Source: Celeribacter litoreus (GTDB taxonomy: Bacteria > Pseudomonadota > Alphaproteobacteria > Rhodobacterales > Rhodobacteraceae). Taken from it: DNA of 64,000 bases. The stretch lies in NCBI RefSeq assembly GCF_020165855.1, contig NZ_JAIUFY010000015.1, forward strand, positions 238,117 to 302,116, written 5' to 3'. A program made the translations under genes and the position numbers. A model generated the notes under the pieces. It did not search any database, was not told the DNA's origin, and worked only from the letters and a program-made list of their open reading frames with translations. Below, in pieces: positions 55,575 through 64,000 of the stretch (the first letter of the stretch is position 1; each line of letters begins with the position of its first letter).

Positions 55575-58500
55575 ATGGCTTTTTTCAACTTCAAGAGACC
55601 AAAGGGCGAAGAAAAGAAGCCTCTTTTGGATCTGTGTCTCTCTGTCGATCTTGAGGTAAATCCTAAGATGGCCGAGATATTTGATATGGCGGCAGTGCTT
55701 CTCAAGGATGAGAAGGCAATCGTTGCGCCGAAAGGCAAGCTTTCTCAATCTCTGGACAAACTTGAGAAGGCGCTTGTGAAAACTCCGTATGTTATCGGGC
55801 ACAATGTTCTTCGCCACGATATCGAACAACTCTTGGCAGCACGCCCAAGGCTCGCTGCGAAAATGGCTGCGCCGATTGATACCCTTTGGCTCAACCCGCT
55901 GGCGTTCCCTCGCAATCCATACCATCACCTCGTCAAGCACTACCACGATGGTCGCTTGCAAGCAGGGCATGTGAATGATCCGGAGCTGGATGCACGACTG
56001 GTCTTCGAGGTGTTAGAAAACCAGATCAAGGCGCTCACCGAACTTGGTTCACAGTCGCCCGAGACAACACTCGCGTATCACTATTTGGCGACACGACTGG
56101 ATCGCTCGGACGGTTTCGATGCAGTTTTCGAGGACATCCGCAAAGCCCCCGCGCCAGATCGGTCCGACGCATTGGCCGCAATCAGGTCCCTTCTCAAAGG
56201 TCAAGCATGTGGCGCGCAGGTGGCCCCCGTTCTGGATCAGTTGAAAGATCCACGGATGGCTTGGCCATTGGCATATGCGCTTGCCTGGATATCGGTGTCT
56301 GGCGGAGAGTCTGTTATGCCGCCATGGGTCCGGAAATCCTTTCCTGAAGCAGCCCTGATTGTGCGGGAGCTTCGCGATACCAACTGCGGCGATAGCACCT
56401 GTGAGTGGTGCGCCGAGATGAATAACCCGGTCGGGGCACTCAAGAAATGGTTCGGGTTTGAAGGCTACCGACCACAGCCCGTGGATAGCGACGGTAATCC
56501 CTTGCAAGAGGTCATCGTGTCTGAGGCGATGGGACATGCCAACGTGCTTGGCATTCTACCGACCGGCACGGGCAAGTCGGTCTGCTATCAGGTCCCCGCG
56601 CTGAGCCTCTATGACAAGACCGGGGCGCTGACAGTAGTGATTTCACCTCTGGTCGCGCTGATGGCTGACCAGGTGCAGGGCATGGAGCGCGCGGGGATTG
56701 CCTCTGCTGTGACCATCAACGGGATGCTCTCTATGCCGGAGCGGCAAGAAGCGCTGGATCGTGTGCGACTAGGGCAGGCTGCAATTCTGCTGATCTCGCC
56801 GGAACAACTGCGGAGTGTTTCCATTCGGTCAGTCCTCGCCCAGCGCGAAGTGGGGCTTTGGGTGTTGGACGAAGCGCATTGTGTCTCGAAATGGGGGCAC
56901 GATTTCCGGCCGGATTACCGATATATTGGCCGGTTCATTCGGGAGTTTTCGGGCGATCTGGCACCGGCTCCCGTGATGTGCCTCACGGCAACGGCAAAGC
57001 CTGAAGTTGTAGCAGACATCACAGAGCATTTCCGCGATCGCCTCGGGATCGAGCTTGGCCTGTTTGACGGCGGGGCCACGCGAACCAACCTAAAGTTCTC
57101 TGTCAAAGCAACGCGCAAAGAAAGCAAGCTCGGCGATGTGCTCTCCACGATTGAGCAGTTCCTTCCTGCCGTGGGCGTGTCCGGCGCCGTCATCTACTGC
57201 GCGACACGGAAAGAGACAGAGCGCGTCGGGGATTTTCTGAAACAGCAAGGGCTATCGGCGGAGCATTTCCATGCCGGATTGACAGCGGACGACAAACACA
57301 TCGTGCAGGAACGGTTCCGCGTAGGGGACTTGCGGGTGATCGCGGCCACGAATGCCTTTGGGATGGGAATAGACAAACCCGACATCCGGCTCGTGGTTCA
57401 CGCGGACATTCCCGGCTCTCTCGAAAACTACCTTCAGGAAGCGGGACGGGCTGGCCGCGACCGTGCGCCGGCCGATTGTGTCTTGCTCTACCATTCGGAC
57501 GACGTAGAGCGTCAGTTCACGTTGTCTGCGCGGTCTCGGCTGGATCGGCAAGAGATTGGTGCCATCCTGAAGGCACTGCGCCGTATGGACGAACACACGC
57601 GAAACAGCGGCAAGGTGGTTGCCACGCCGGGCGAGATCGTCCGTGAGGAAAAGGACCGTGAGTTCATTCGCGACAGCGCCACCGATGACACCCGCGTAAA
57701 AACGGCGGTATCTTGGCTTGAGGAGGCGACGCTCGTTTCTCGAGAAGAAAACCGTGTCCAAGTGTTCCCGTCTTCGTTGCTTGTGCGCACAGTTGCTGAA
57801 GCCGAGGCTCGCTTGAGCGTGGCCGACATTACCGACGCACGGCGAGATAAGCTAATGACGATTGTACGTCATGTGATGAACACGCCGCCCGACCAAGGGA
57901 TCTCGACCGATGAATTGACCGGCATCAGTGGAATGTCGCATCGAGAACTCAGCAAGGCGATGACGGATCTCGAAACGCTCGGTATTGCGCGCAACGACAT
58001 TGCCATCACCGTGTCGGTTCATATCGGTGTCGAGAACCAATCGCGCCATCGCATGAAGCGGGCGATGCGCCTCGAGAAAGCACTCATTTCGAGAATGCGA
58101 GAGTTCGCGCCAGAAGCGAGCGTCGGTGATGCGGCACCACTAGATCTGGCAGCGGCAAGCCAGCTCCTACGCGACGAAGGTCACGAAGATGCCATCCCTC
58201 ATGTGCTCGACCGTCTTCTCAGAAGCATTGCTCGCGATGGGCGCGACAGCGATGGTGGCCGTGGCAACATCGGCCTGCGCAACCTATCGAGCAAGACCCT
58301 CCAGGTGGTCTTGCAGCGTTCCTGGCGTATCGTCGAGCAGACTGCCTCGGTCCGTTGGTTGGCGGCAGAGAAACTGCTGGATTTCCTCATTCAGAAGGCG
58401 CCGTCTGGCGCACGCGGCAAGGATATCCAAGTGGAGACAACCGTCGGCGATCTCCTCGCGGCGATAAGCGGGGACGCCTTCATCAAGGAAACGGGTGTTA

Positions 58501-60710
58501 AAGACATGACAAAGCTCATGGAGCGCGCGCTGTTGTGGCTCCATGAACAGAATGTCGTGACGCTGGGCAAAGGGCTGACGGTCTTCCGGTCGGCTATGAC
58601 CGTCTATCTAAAACCCACCCGTGCGGGCTTTACCAAGAAAGACTTCCTTCCCCTCGAGCAGCATTATCAAGAGCAAACGCTCCAGACCCATGTAATGGCG
58701 GCCTATGCCGAAAAAGGGCTTGATCATATCGATGAAGCTGAGCGGCTTTCGGAGGATTATTTTGCTCTTGATCAGGATCGGTTCCTACGCCGTTGGATGC
58801 CCGGTCGCAGTGTCGAAATTCGACGTCAAACCACGGGCAAAGCGTGGGCGAAGATCGTTGATGACTTGCGCAATCCGGTTCAACAAGAGATCGTCGCGGA
58901 CGACCGTGAAGAAACGAATGTTCTGGTTCTTGCGGGCCCGGGATCAGGTAAGACGCGGGTGCTGGTGCATCGCATCGCTTATCTACTCCGAGTTAAACGC
59001 GAAGACCCGCGTGGCATCCTTGTCCTGACTTACAACCGCCACGCAGCCGCCGAGATCCGCGCGCGTTTGCGTCACCTTGTCGGGGAAGATGCCGCGTGGG
59101 TCACGGTCTCAACATGCCATGCCTTGGCGATGCGATTGGTTGGTGCGAGCTTTGCAGGTGCCACCGTTGAAGAGCGGGACTTTGACGGGATCATCATGGA
59201 GGCCGTCCGCCAGATCAACGGAGAGGGCTTGAGCCGCTCTGAGGCCGAAGCGCAACGTGAGGCGCTCATTCAGGGGTATCGCTGGATTCTGGTGGACGAA
59301 TATCAAGATATCGGTCCCGAGGAATACGCCCTTATTTCAGCGGTGGCAGGGCGTTCGCTTGAGGATCCCGACCAGCGGCTGAGCCTTTTTGCCGTCGGAG
59401 ACGATGACCAGAACATCTATGCCTTTGCGGGGGCGTCGATCTCTTTCATTCGCCAGTTCGAAGAGGATTACCGTGCGAAGCCTAAATTCCTTGTCGAGAA
59501 CTATCGCTCCAGCAGATACATCATCGACGCCTCGAACCAGGTGATCGAACCGGCCCGAGGCAGGATGAAGGCGGGGCACGAAATCACAGTCGATAAGGAG
59601 CGGAGCCTCGAACCCGGTGGTGGTGCAATGGCGCGACATGATCCGGTCGGGCGCGGGCGGGTGCAGTTCCTTGATGGACCCGACAATGAAGTGGCGCAGG
59701 CCGTGATTGCAGTTGATGAGCTCGTGCGGATTTCGCGGTTGGATCCCAATTTTGACTGGTCTCGAACCGCCATCATTTCTCGTGACTGGCGGCGCCTCAA
59801 TGCTGTGCGCGCCTATGCCGAAAAACTTGGGTTGCCGGTCGAGATGGCCAATGAAAAACTGCCGAGTGTTTGGCGTCTAAGAGAGATGCAACAGCTTGTC
59901 GCGGGTTTGCGCAAGCGTCCTTCTGCAATGCTGACGATCCAAGACATACTCAATGTTCTGAACGAACAAGCGCCGAGCCGCTGGGTCGATCTACTTGCGG
60001 AGGGCATTGCGGATCTCGCCCGTGATTTGGGGAAAAAGACTATTCCAGTTCCCGACGCTGTTGAGTGGCTCGCGGAGTGGTCGCAAGATGTCCGCCGCGC
60101 GCAGCGGGGGCTGCTCTTACTCACCGCGCACCGATCGAAAGGACTCGAATTCGATCATGTGGTGATCCTGAATGGCGGCTGGAAAGTACTATCGAAAGGC
60201 GAGGACGGAGAAGCGCCACGCCGCCTGTTCTATGTCGCGATGACGCGTGCGCGAAGCAGTCTGTCGGTGGTCACGAGCGGTGAACACGCCTTCGTTCATG
60301 CAGATTCTGAAAGCGAAATGCTCCGCAAAGTCGAAATGCCCAGGCAGATGGATCTGCCAAACCCCGATTGGTATCAAGTACCGGAAATGGCTTCGGTCGA
60401 CTTGTCCTATGCAGGACGCTTGCCCGAGACAAACCCGTCTCACTCGGCCATAGCGGCAGCCAAAATCGATGACCCTGTAACGCTCGAACTCTGTAGCGGG
60501 AAATGGTTGATCATAGACCAAAGTGGTCGGACCCTCGGCCGGATGGCGGGAAAATGGAACCCACCTGAACGCACTTCTCTCGTGTCCGGTAAAGTTGGCG
60601 CTATCGTGAGATGGCGGAAAGCTGACAATGACGAGCGTTTTCAGACCTACATCAAACACGATGAATGGGAGACGGTGCTACCTGAGCTTGTGTTCCGCAA
60701 GACGTGGTGA
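55575..60710 (+). CDS. Exonuclease-RecQ-UvrD fusion helicase
   Basis: A single 1711-residue frame. Residues about 15-160 form a DnaQ-like exonuclease domain: SVDLEVNP, IGHNVLRHDIEQL and GHVNDPELDARLVFE in the Exo I-II-III order. RecQ helicase follows: ILPTGTGKSVCYQ near residue 330, WVLDEAHCVSKWGHDFRPDYR near 430, and AATNAFGMGIDKPDIRLVVHAD with ENYLQEAGRAGRDR for the second lobe. After a linker comes a UvrD-like SF1 helicase: VLAGPGSGKTRVLVHR near residue 1120, LVDEYQDIGPEEYALI near 1240, GDDDQNIYAFAGAS, LTAHRSKGLEFDHVVI near 1516 and FYVAMTRAR. All key motifs appear intact. It is a single gene in the accessory block, with no neighbour in its operon. Role in DNA processing is certain; defence is inferred from location. 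Confidence 0.87.
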   Translation: MAFFNFKRPKGEEKKPLLDLCLSVDLEVNPKMAEIFDMAAVLLKDEKAIVAPKGKLSQSLDKLEKALVKTPYVIGHNVLRHDIEQLLAARPRLAAKMAAPIDTLWLNPLAFPRNPYHHLVKHYHDGRLQAGHVNDPELDARLVFEVLENQIKALTELGSQSPETTLAYHYLATRLDRSDGFDAVFEDIRKAPAPDRSDALAAIRSLLKGQACGAQVAPVLDQLKDPRMAWPLAYALAWISVSGGESVMPPWVRKSFPEAALIVRELRDTNCGDSTCEWCAEMNNPVGALKKWFGFEGYRPQPVDSDGNPLQEVIVSEAMGHANVLGILPTGTGKSVCYQVPALSLYDKTGALTVVISPLVALMADQVQGMERAGIASAVTINGMLSMPERQEALDRVRLGQAAILLISPEQLRSVSIRSVLAQREVGLWVLDEAHCVSKWGHDFRPDYRYIGRFIREFSGDLAPAPVMCLTATAKPEVVADITEHFRDRLGIELGLFDGGATRTNLKFSVKATRKESKLGDVLSTIEQFLPAVGVSGAVIYCATRKETERVGDFLKQQGLSAEHFHAGLTADDKHIVQERFRVGDLRVIAATNAFGMGIDKPDIRLVVHADIPGSLENYLQEAGRAGRDRAPADCVLLYHSDDVERQFTLSARSRLDRQEIGAILKALRRMDEHTRNSGKVVATPGEIVREEKDREFIRDSATDDTRVKTAVSWLEEATLVSREENRVQVFPSSLLVRTVAEAEARLSVADITDARRDKLMTIVRHVMNTPPDQGISTDELTGISGMSHRELSKAMTDLETLGIARNDIAITVSVHIGVENQSRHRMKRAMRLEKALISRMREFAPEASVGDAAPLDLAAASQLLRDEGHEDAIPHVLDRLLRSIARDGRDSDGGRGNIGLRNLSSKTLQVVLQRSWRIVEQTASVRWLAAEKLLDFLIQKAPSGARGKDIQVETTVGDLLAAISGDAFIKETGVKDMTKLMERALLWLHEQNVVTLGKGLTVFRSAMTVYLKPTRAGFTKKDFLPLEQHYQEQTLQTHVMAAYAEKGLDHIDEAERLSEDYFALDQDRFLRRWMPGRSVEIRRQTTGKAWAKIVDDLRNPVQQEIVADDREETNVLVLAGPGSGKTRVLVHRIAYLLRVKREDPRGILVLTYNRHAAAEIRARLRHLVGEDAAWVTVSTCHALAMRLVGASFAGATVEERDFDGIIMEAVRQINGEGLSRSEAEAQREALIQGYRWILVDEYQDIGPEEYALISAVAGRSLEDPDQRLSLFAVGDDDQNIYAFAGASISFIRQFEEDYRAKPKFLVENYRSSRYIIDASNQVIEPARGRMKAGHEITVDKERSLEPGGGAMARHDPVGRGRVQFLDGPDNEVAQAVIAVDELVRISRLDPNFDWSRTAIISRDWRRLNAVRAYAEKLGLPVEMANEKLPSVWRLREMQQLVAGLRKRPSAMLTIQDILNVLNEQAPSRWVDLLAEGIADLARDLGKKTIPVPDAVEWLAEWSQDVRRAQRGLLLLTAHRSKGLEFDHVVILNGGWKVLSKGEDGEAPRRLFYVAMTRARSSLSVVTSGEHAFVHADSESEMLRKVEMPRQMDLPNPDWYQVPEMASVDLSYAGRLPETNPSHSAIAAAKIDDPVTLELCSGKWLIIDQSGRTLGRMAGKWNPPERTSLVSGKVGAIVRWRKADNDERFQTYIKHDEWETVLPELVFRKTW

Positions 60711-60828
60711 GTGAAGTGGTCCGAGTAATCCAGACAGTTGCCCTGGGCGTATCTCGAACCATATTCGGTCTACAGAATCTCGGAAGAGAGACGGAAAGGT
60801 AGACGCTCACCGAAACTTGTCCACGCTT

Positions 60829-60953
60829 TGTTCATTTCCTATTCAGGGCACATAAAAATTAATTATTTAGATTTAAAATTCGCGACTTGATTGTCATGTC
60901 GACCTAAGAAACCACCTCTGCAACCACCTTAGATCACCTGCAGTCCTGTGGTT
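60829..60953. repeat. att-like direct repeat 3 (weak copy)
   Basis: Aligned without gaps against repeat 2, this segment matches at about 60 of 125 positions by hand count. The shared blocks are in register: GTTCA, TTCC, AGGGCAC, GATTTAA and CCACCT. It lies 119 bp after the exonuclease-RecQ-UvrD gene and would be the right-hand boundary of the accessory block. It is more diverged than copy 2, and the identification is tentative. Confidence 0.45.
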
Positions 60954-61184
60954 TGAGCGCCGAATGCCAGCGAGCGTTCTCTGTACTCACGGCCCTTTTC
61001 GACATGAATTTCAAAGGGCGTGTCGTGAATGCTTTGACATATGGGCGGAGAGCGGCCATTCGCAGCGTCCTGCGTGAACGGCAGCTAAGTGCATGACGTG
61101 AAAATTTCGAAACAAGCATTCGCAGCATTGGCAATGCAGCGGCAGTATTTGAACTGCGCTCAATGAAACTCGGCTCACATAAGC

Positions 61185-61213
61185 AAAGCGGCAGAGACCT
61201 TGCTCTGCCGCTT
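61185..61213 (-). terminator. Hairpin downstream of the 61322-62031 minus-strand genes
   Basis: AAGCGGCAGAG pairs with CTCTGCCGCTT over 11 pairs with a 6-base loop. On the minus strand it is followed by TTGCTT, a weak T-run, about 110 bp after the small gene's stop. It may end the cspA-region transcript. Confidence 0.5.
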
Positions 61214-61321
61214 CACCTTCCGGTGGCGCAACGACGAATGATGATCGGCCTTGCTGCGGGCCAGATGACACTCAGTCGGGTCACCGGAGGCGTCCTCTCG
61301 CGAAAGTATCGGAAGAGGACG

Positions 61322-61486
61322 TTACTCCTGAACGCTTCGAGGCAGATCCTGCCGTGTTTCCAGCGACTTCTCCGCCGCGAGGCGCTCGAAGAAATGATGC
61401 CATCCGAGTTCGGATTTGTTCTTCTTTTGGGTGATAGTCATTGTCACCGCAGATTGTGCATCTGCAGCTAAATTTTTGCGTGTCAT
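61322..61486 (-). CDS. Small hypothetical protein (54 aa)
   Basis: A 54-residue frame (beginning MTRKNLAADAQSAVTMTITQ, ending DLPRSVQE) with a GAGAGG ribosome-binding site before its ATG. It has a charged, amphipathic middle (KKNKSELGWHHFFERLAAEKS). It follows two other small genes on the same strand. No family was recognised; it could be a small stress-related protein or a chance frame. Confidence 0.45.
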   Translation of the reverse strand: MTRKNLAADAQSAVTMTITQKKNKSELGWHHFFERLAAEKSLETRQDLPRSVQE

Positions 61487-61550
61487 GTGGTGGCCTCTCT
61501 CGTATCCCGAGGAGATCCCGGGATTTCGTTTTTGAGCCGCACAAACTGAC

Positions 61551-61769
61551 TCAAGACGTTCTGATATCGGACTGTGGTGCGGCGCCGTGCGCGTCTTCGC
61601 CTTTGTCGCGTGCCAGTCTGGCAGCCTTCAAATTGGCGGTTTTTTCCGCGCGGAGCGCGGCTTCAGCCTCAGTAATCTCACGGGCTGCCGCAGAAGTCTT
61701 ATCATACGCCGTGGCCGGTTTGGCAGCGGGTCGGGAAAACAAGGCGTCTGCTTTATCTCTATGGGGCAT
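61551..61769 (-). CDS. Small Ala/Lys-rich hypothetical protein downstream of cspA
   Basis: A 72-residue hydrophilic, mostly helical protein (MPHRDKADALFSRPAAKPATAYDK, then a run of Ala, Glu, Lys and Arg). ATG 61769 is supported by a perfect AAGGAGG seven bases upstream; a longer in-frame start is not. It follows cspA by 55 bp on the same strand and is probably cotranscribed. Function is unknown. Confidence 0.65.
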   Translation of the reverse strand: MPHRDKADALFSRPAAKPATAYDKTSAAAREITEAEAALRAEKTANLKAARLARDKGEDAHGAAPQSDIRTS

Positions 61770-61824
61770 AGTGCCTCCTTGGTGGTGGGATCCGACCGAA
61801 ACGCCGGATCCCGAAGCCGTCAGA

Positions 61825-62031
61825 TCAAGCGACTGCCAGATTGACTGCGGACTCGCGTCCGTCACGTCCGGCTTCCACGTCGAAGGTCACGGCTTGGCCG
61901 TCATCGAGGTGGGAAATGCCGCCGCGTTCAACAGCAGAGATGTGGACGAAAACGTCGCGACCACCGGTTTCCGGTGCGATAAAGCCGAAGCCTTTAGTTT
62001 GGTTGAACCATTTCACAGTGCCATTGGCCAT
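61825..62031 (-). CDS. cspA: Cold-shock domain protein
   Basis: A 68-residue single cold-shock domain that binds single-stranded RNA and DNA. RNP1 is KGFGFIAPE and RNP2 is [10 protein letters not shown], in the fold beginning [18 protein letters not shown] 62031 has GGAGAC upstream. A long leader, as expected for cold-shock regulation, could lie in the 218 bp before the divergent or upstream genes, but I did not identify a specific element. Confidence 0.93.
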   Translation of the reverse strand: MANGTVKWFNQTKGFGFIAPETGGRDVFVHISAVERGGISHLDDGQAVTFDVEAGRDGRESAVNLAVA

Positions 62032-62249
62032 TGTGATGTCTCCTATAAAATATGCAGCCCACAAAATGCGGTTGCCCGGCTCAGTCAGATCGTAGCGGCA
62101 GACTGGAACCGATAAAGGAGACAGGATGCGAAAGGAAAAAACGTTGCACCCCCTCTCTACAGGACGGGGCGTAATATAGCAAAGGAATTAAACGCCTCGT
62201 TTTCAGACCGCATGAAACGCAAGCCGGCGTCAGAGATGAGCATCATGTC

Positions 62250-63071
62250 TCAGACGATCTGATCACTCCAGACCTCGAAACCAGTCAGAAGGTTTTCCCC
62301 GAACGAGTGAATCAATGGCACATCCGCAGCATCACGTCCCTGCGCGACGAGAACGCGTCCGATGCGAAGCATGTTGTTACGCGGATCAAAGACCCACCAT
62401 CGCCCGTCGAGCCAGACCTCCATCCAGGCGGCGAAATCACCGGGCGGATAAGGCGGCTCCATCCCGATATCCCCGAGATACCCCGTGCAATAGCGCGCGG
62501 GAATGTTCATGCAGCGACAAAGGGTGATGGCCAGATGCGCGTAGTCGCGACACACGCCCTTCGCGTCATGATAGGCCTGTGCTGCACCACGGGTGGCGTT
62601 CGCTGAAAGGTAATCGAAGCGAATATGGTTGTGGACGAAATCGCAGATTGTCTGCACGCGAGCCAGACCGGGCGGCGTATTCTGGAACAAGCGCCACGCC
62701 GTATCGGAGAGAATGTCGGTTTCACAATAACGGCTTCCCAGAAGATACACGAGCACCTCGTCGGGAATCTGTTCGACCGGCGCTTGCGCCCCGATCTCTG
62801 GCCGGGCGTCGAGCAACCCGTCATCCGCGATGATAGCTTCGGTTTCAACGGTAAACAGTCCCTGCGGCGCGATCATGCGTGTGCACCAGTTGCCAAATGA
62901 GTCGCGATAGCCGCTCATCGGAACGCGGGGGGTGGTCACAAGATGATCCGGTGTCTCGAGGTCACTGACCCGTGAAAAGTGGACATTGAGCAGCGCGATC
63001 ATCGGGGTCGGTTGCGTCAAACTGAATTGAAAGCGACATCCGAGTTTGATGCGCAGATCGGGGGAGGTCAT
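62250..63071 (-). CDS. Transglutaminase-like protein, catalytic His replaced
   Basis: A 273-residue protein with an N-terminal Bact_transglu_N-like region (residues 1-90) and a transglutaminase core. The Cys motif is KGVCRDYAHLAITLCRCMNIPARYCTGYL and the Asp motif is WWVFDPRNN. Between them the expected His-Ala-Trp reads FAAWMEVWLDGRW, so the catalytic His is Ala. Proteins with this change occur in alphaproteobacteria, and their activity is uncertain. GTG or ATG near 63071 starts MTSPDLRIK. A gene for a related protein is not nearby. Confidence 0.8.
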   Translation of the reverse strand: MTSPDLRIKLGCRFQFSLTQPTPMIALLNVHFSRVSDLETPDHLVTTPRVPMSGYRDSFGNWCTRMIAPQGLFTVETEAIIADDGLLDARPEIGAQAPVEQIPDEVLVYLLGSRYCETDILSDTAWRLFQNTPPGLARVQTICDFVHNHIRFDYLSANATRGAAQAYHDAKGVCRDYAHLAITLCRCMNIPARYCTGYLGDIGMEPPYPPGDFAAWMEVWLDGRWWVFDPRNNMLRIGRVLVAQGRDAADVPLIHSFGENLLTGFEVWSDQIV

Positions 63072-63128
63072 GGGCGCAGTTCCTGTCTGTGTGTGATTGC
63101 CGAGGGAGGCAGAGAGACCTCGTATCGT

Positions 63129-63323
63129 CTATGATTTGCGGCTGTGCGGAGACCACGCCTTGCGCAATTCAGCACCGACGGGCGCGTAGGAGGCATCGAA
63201 AATCGAACGACGCGGTTTCGGTGCCTCGCCCATGGTCGGCTTTGCGGTCTCGGTCCGGCGCTTTTGTGTGGTGGGTGTTTTCTCGGAGTCGGCTTCGGTG
63301 CTGTGAGCAATGTCTTTTGTCAT
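63129..63323 (-). CDS. Small basic hypothetical protein (64 aa)
   Basis: A 64-residue polar protein with many Thr, Lys, Arg and Pro residues (TKDIAHSTEADSEKTPTTQKRRTETAKP), ending in SIFDASYAPVGAELRKAWSPHSRKS. ATG 63323 has AAGGACG upstream. It is 57 bp upstream of the transglutaminase-like gene on the same strand. No family was recognised. Confidence 0.5.
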   Translation of the reverse strand: MTKDIAHSTEADSEKTPTTQKRRTETAKPTMGEAPKPRRSIFDASYAPVGAELRKAWSPHSRKS

Positions 63324-63730
63324 TTTGAGCGTCCTTTCCGGAAGCAACCTGCGGGCGCGGAAAAGACGCCACGGACGTGCAGCGGCCTTCTCGGGATCGG
63401 CAACTTGGGACCAGTTCGTTTGGTGTGTCGTCCGGATACGAGGAGAAACTGGGGGCAAATTGCGCACCGCAGCGATGGCGCGGGTCGTCGCCCGCCTATG
63501 AGAATTTCCTTGTAACCTCCATAGATATGGGGGATCGCGCACCGCATTACCAGTGAAATGACAGTGGAGCGGCGCAACTTGTCCCCATCGTCACCGCGGG
63601 ATGGCAGGACGCGGCCCCGCTTGCCCGAGTTTCAGAAAATAATAGTGATTGTTTTCCATAGCTAAGGCGGGTTTCGAAACTTTCTCAGAAAAATGGCTCG
63701 TATTTCGGCGGCAGAGCGCCTACCTCTCCC
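63324..63730. other. Intergenic region without assigned features
   Basis: About 400 bp. Short frames on both strands lack ribosome-binding sites and domain-like sequence. An AT-rich patch near 63645-63660 may be promoter sequence, but no clear -35/-10 pair stands out. Confidence 0.3.
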
Positions 63731-64000
63731 TTATACGCCTGCCCCATGGCACTTACCTGAAATGGCCAGCAGATGTGCGCAGTCTCTCAGCAAATCGAGC
63801 GAGACAGACGGCGCGATTGATTGCTCAATCGCAAAATATATCACCTGACCAGAACGATGGGTCCGCAGCACGGTGCAATATGCCCGTGCGGCTAAGGTGC
63901 ATTGTGGAGACATTCCCCAGCGCTGGGCTGCCTCATTTGACGGGTCCAAGTTGATTGTTAGTGCATTGTCGGCCTCTGGGCCAAGGGTATAACGGCCTCA
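63731..64000 (-). CDS. Possible C-terminal end of a gene running off the right edge
   Basis: A minus-strand frame open to the window edge, ending at 63731. It encodes about 90 residues, with LDPSNEAAQRWGMSPQCTLAARAYC in the middle and CAHLLAISGKCHGAGV at the end. Codon use is less GC-rich than in the core genes, and I recognise no domain. It may be a real gene end or a chance open frame. Confidence 0.3.

Larger units (their letters stand above)
60711..61321. other. Intergenic region between accessory block and core genome
   Basis: About 600 bp without a convincing gene. The AT-rich part at 60829-60900 belongs to the third att-like repeat; the rest is GC-richer. Near 61185-61213 is a long hairpin (listed separately). 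Short frames on both strands show no ribosome-binding sites or family motifs. Confidence 0.4.

Noticed and set aside
30212..60828. Prophage
   Set aside because: No integrase, terminase, capsid, portal, tail or lysis genes were seen.

Overview
The window reads as a chromosomal segment of a marine-type Rhodobacteraceae (Roseobacter-group) alphaproteobacterium. Support comes from the gene content and order: tatABC with a DUF815 ATPase, surE-pcm-lppB, dnaB-alr-mlaEF-pqiA-radA-cvpA-purF, pyrC-pyrE, a complete urease locus, GapR and small DUF1127 and CspA proteins. It also comes from the high-GC coding style of these parts. No genus can be assigned from the sequence alone.

Layout. 1-30.1 kb is ordinary core genome: the tail of an ArsM-like methyltransferase, an FbpC-type ATPase, a WYL regulator, the Tat translocase, the surE-pcm-lppB operon, a long minus-strand housekeeping run (dnaB to purF), pyrimidine genes, urease (ureD-A-B-lprI-like-C, then ureE-F-G), GapR and an FbpB-type permease. 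A tRNA-Thr(UGU) at 30136-30211 closes it. 61.3-64 kb is core-like again (cspA and a downstream small gene, a transglutaminase-like protein, small hypotheticals).

Between them lies a roughly 30.6-kb accessory block inserted behind the tRNA-Thr. Three diverged direct repeats in the same register mark its parts: the tRNA 3' end plus downstream DNA (30187-30311), a copy at 46565-46689, and a weaker copy at 60829-60953. They divide the block into two modules. Module A (30.2-46.5 kb) holds an HNH-like protein, a complete type I Zorya operon (zorABCD) and, divergently, a tightly overlapping four-gene restriction-like operon: MmeI-type methyltransferase, PD-(D/E)XK nuclease, SF2 helicase, GIY-YIG nuclease. 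Module B (46.6-60.8 kb) holds five AT-rich genes, at least four of them clearly exported. They include a defective-looking M23 peptidase and a peptidoglycan-binding protein that share an N-terminal module. A nest of IS3-family fragments with one intact copy follows, then a 1711-residue fusion of a DnaQ-like exonuclease, a RecQ helicase and a UvrD-like helicase. No integrase is visible in either module.

How the parts may work together: Zorya couples an inner-membrane ion-driven motor (ZorAB) to cytoplasmic ZorC and ZorD and gives anti-phage defence. The methyltransferase operon looks like a second DNA-directed defence. The exonuclease-RecQ-UvrD fusion could be a third. The exported cluster has no recognised function, but its envelope location, its place in a tRNA-bound defence island and its atypical base composition make it the best candidate here for an undescribed system.
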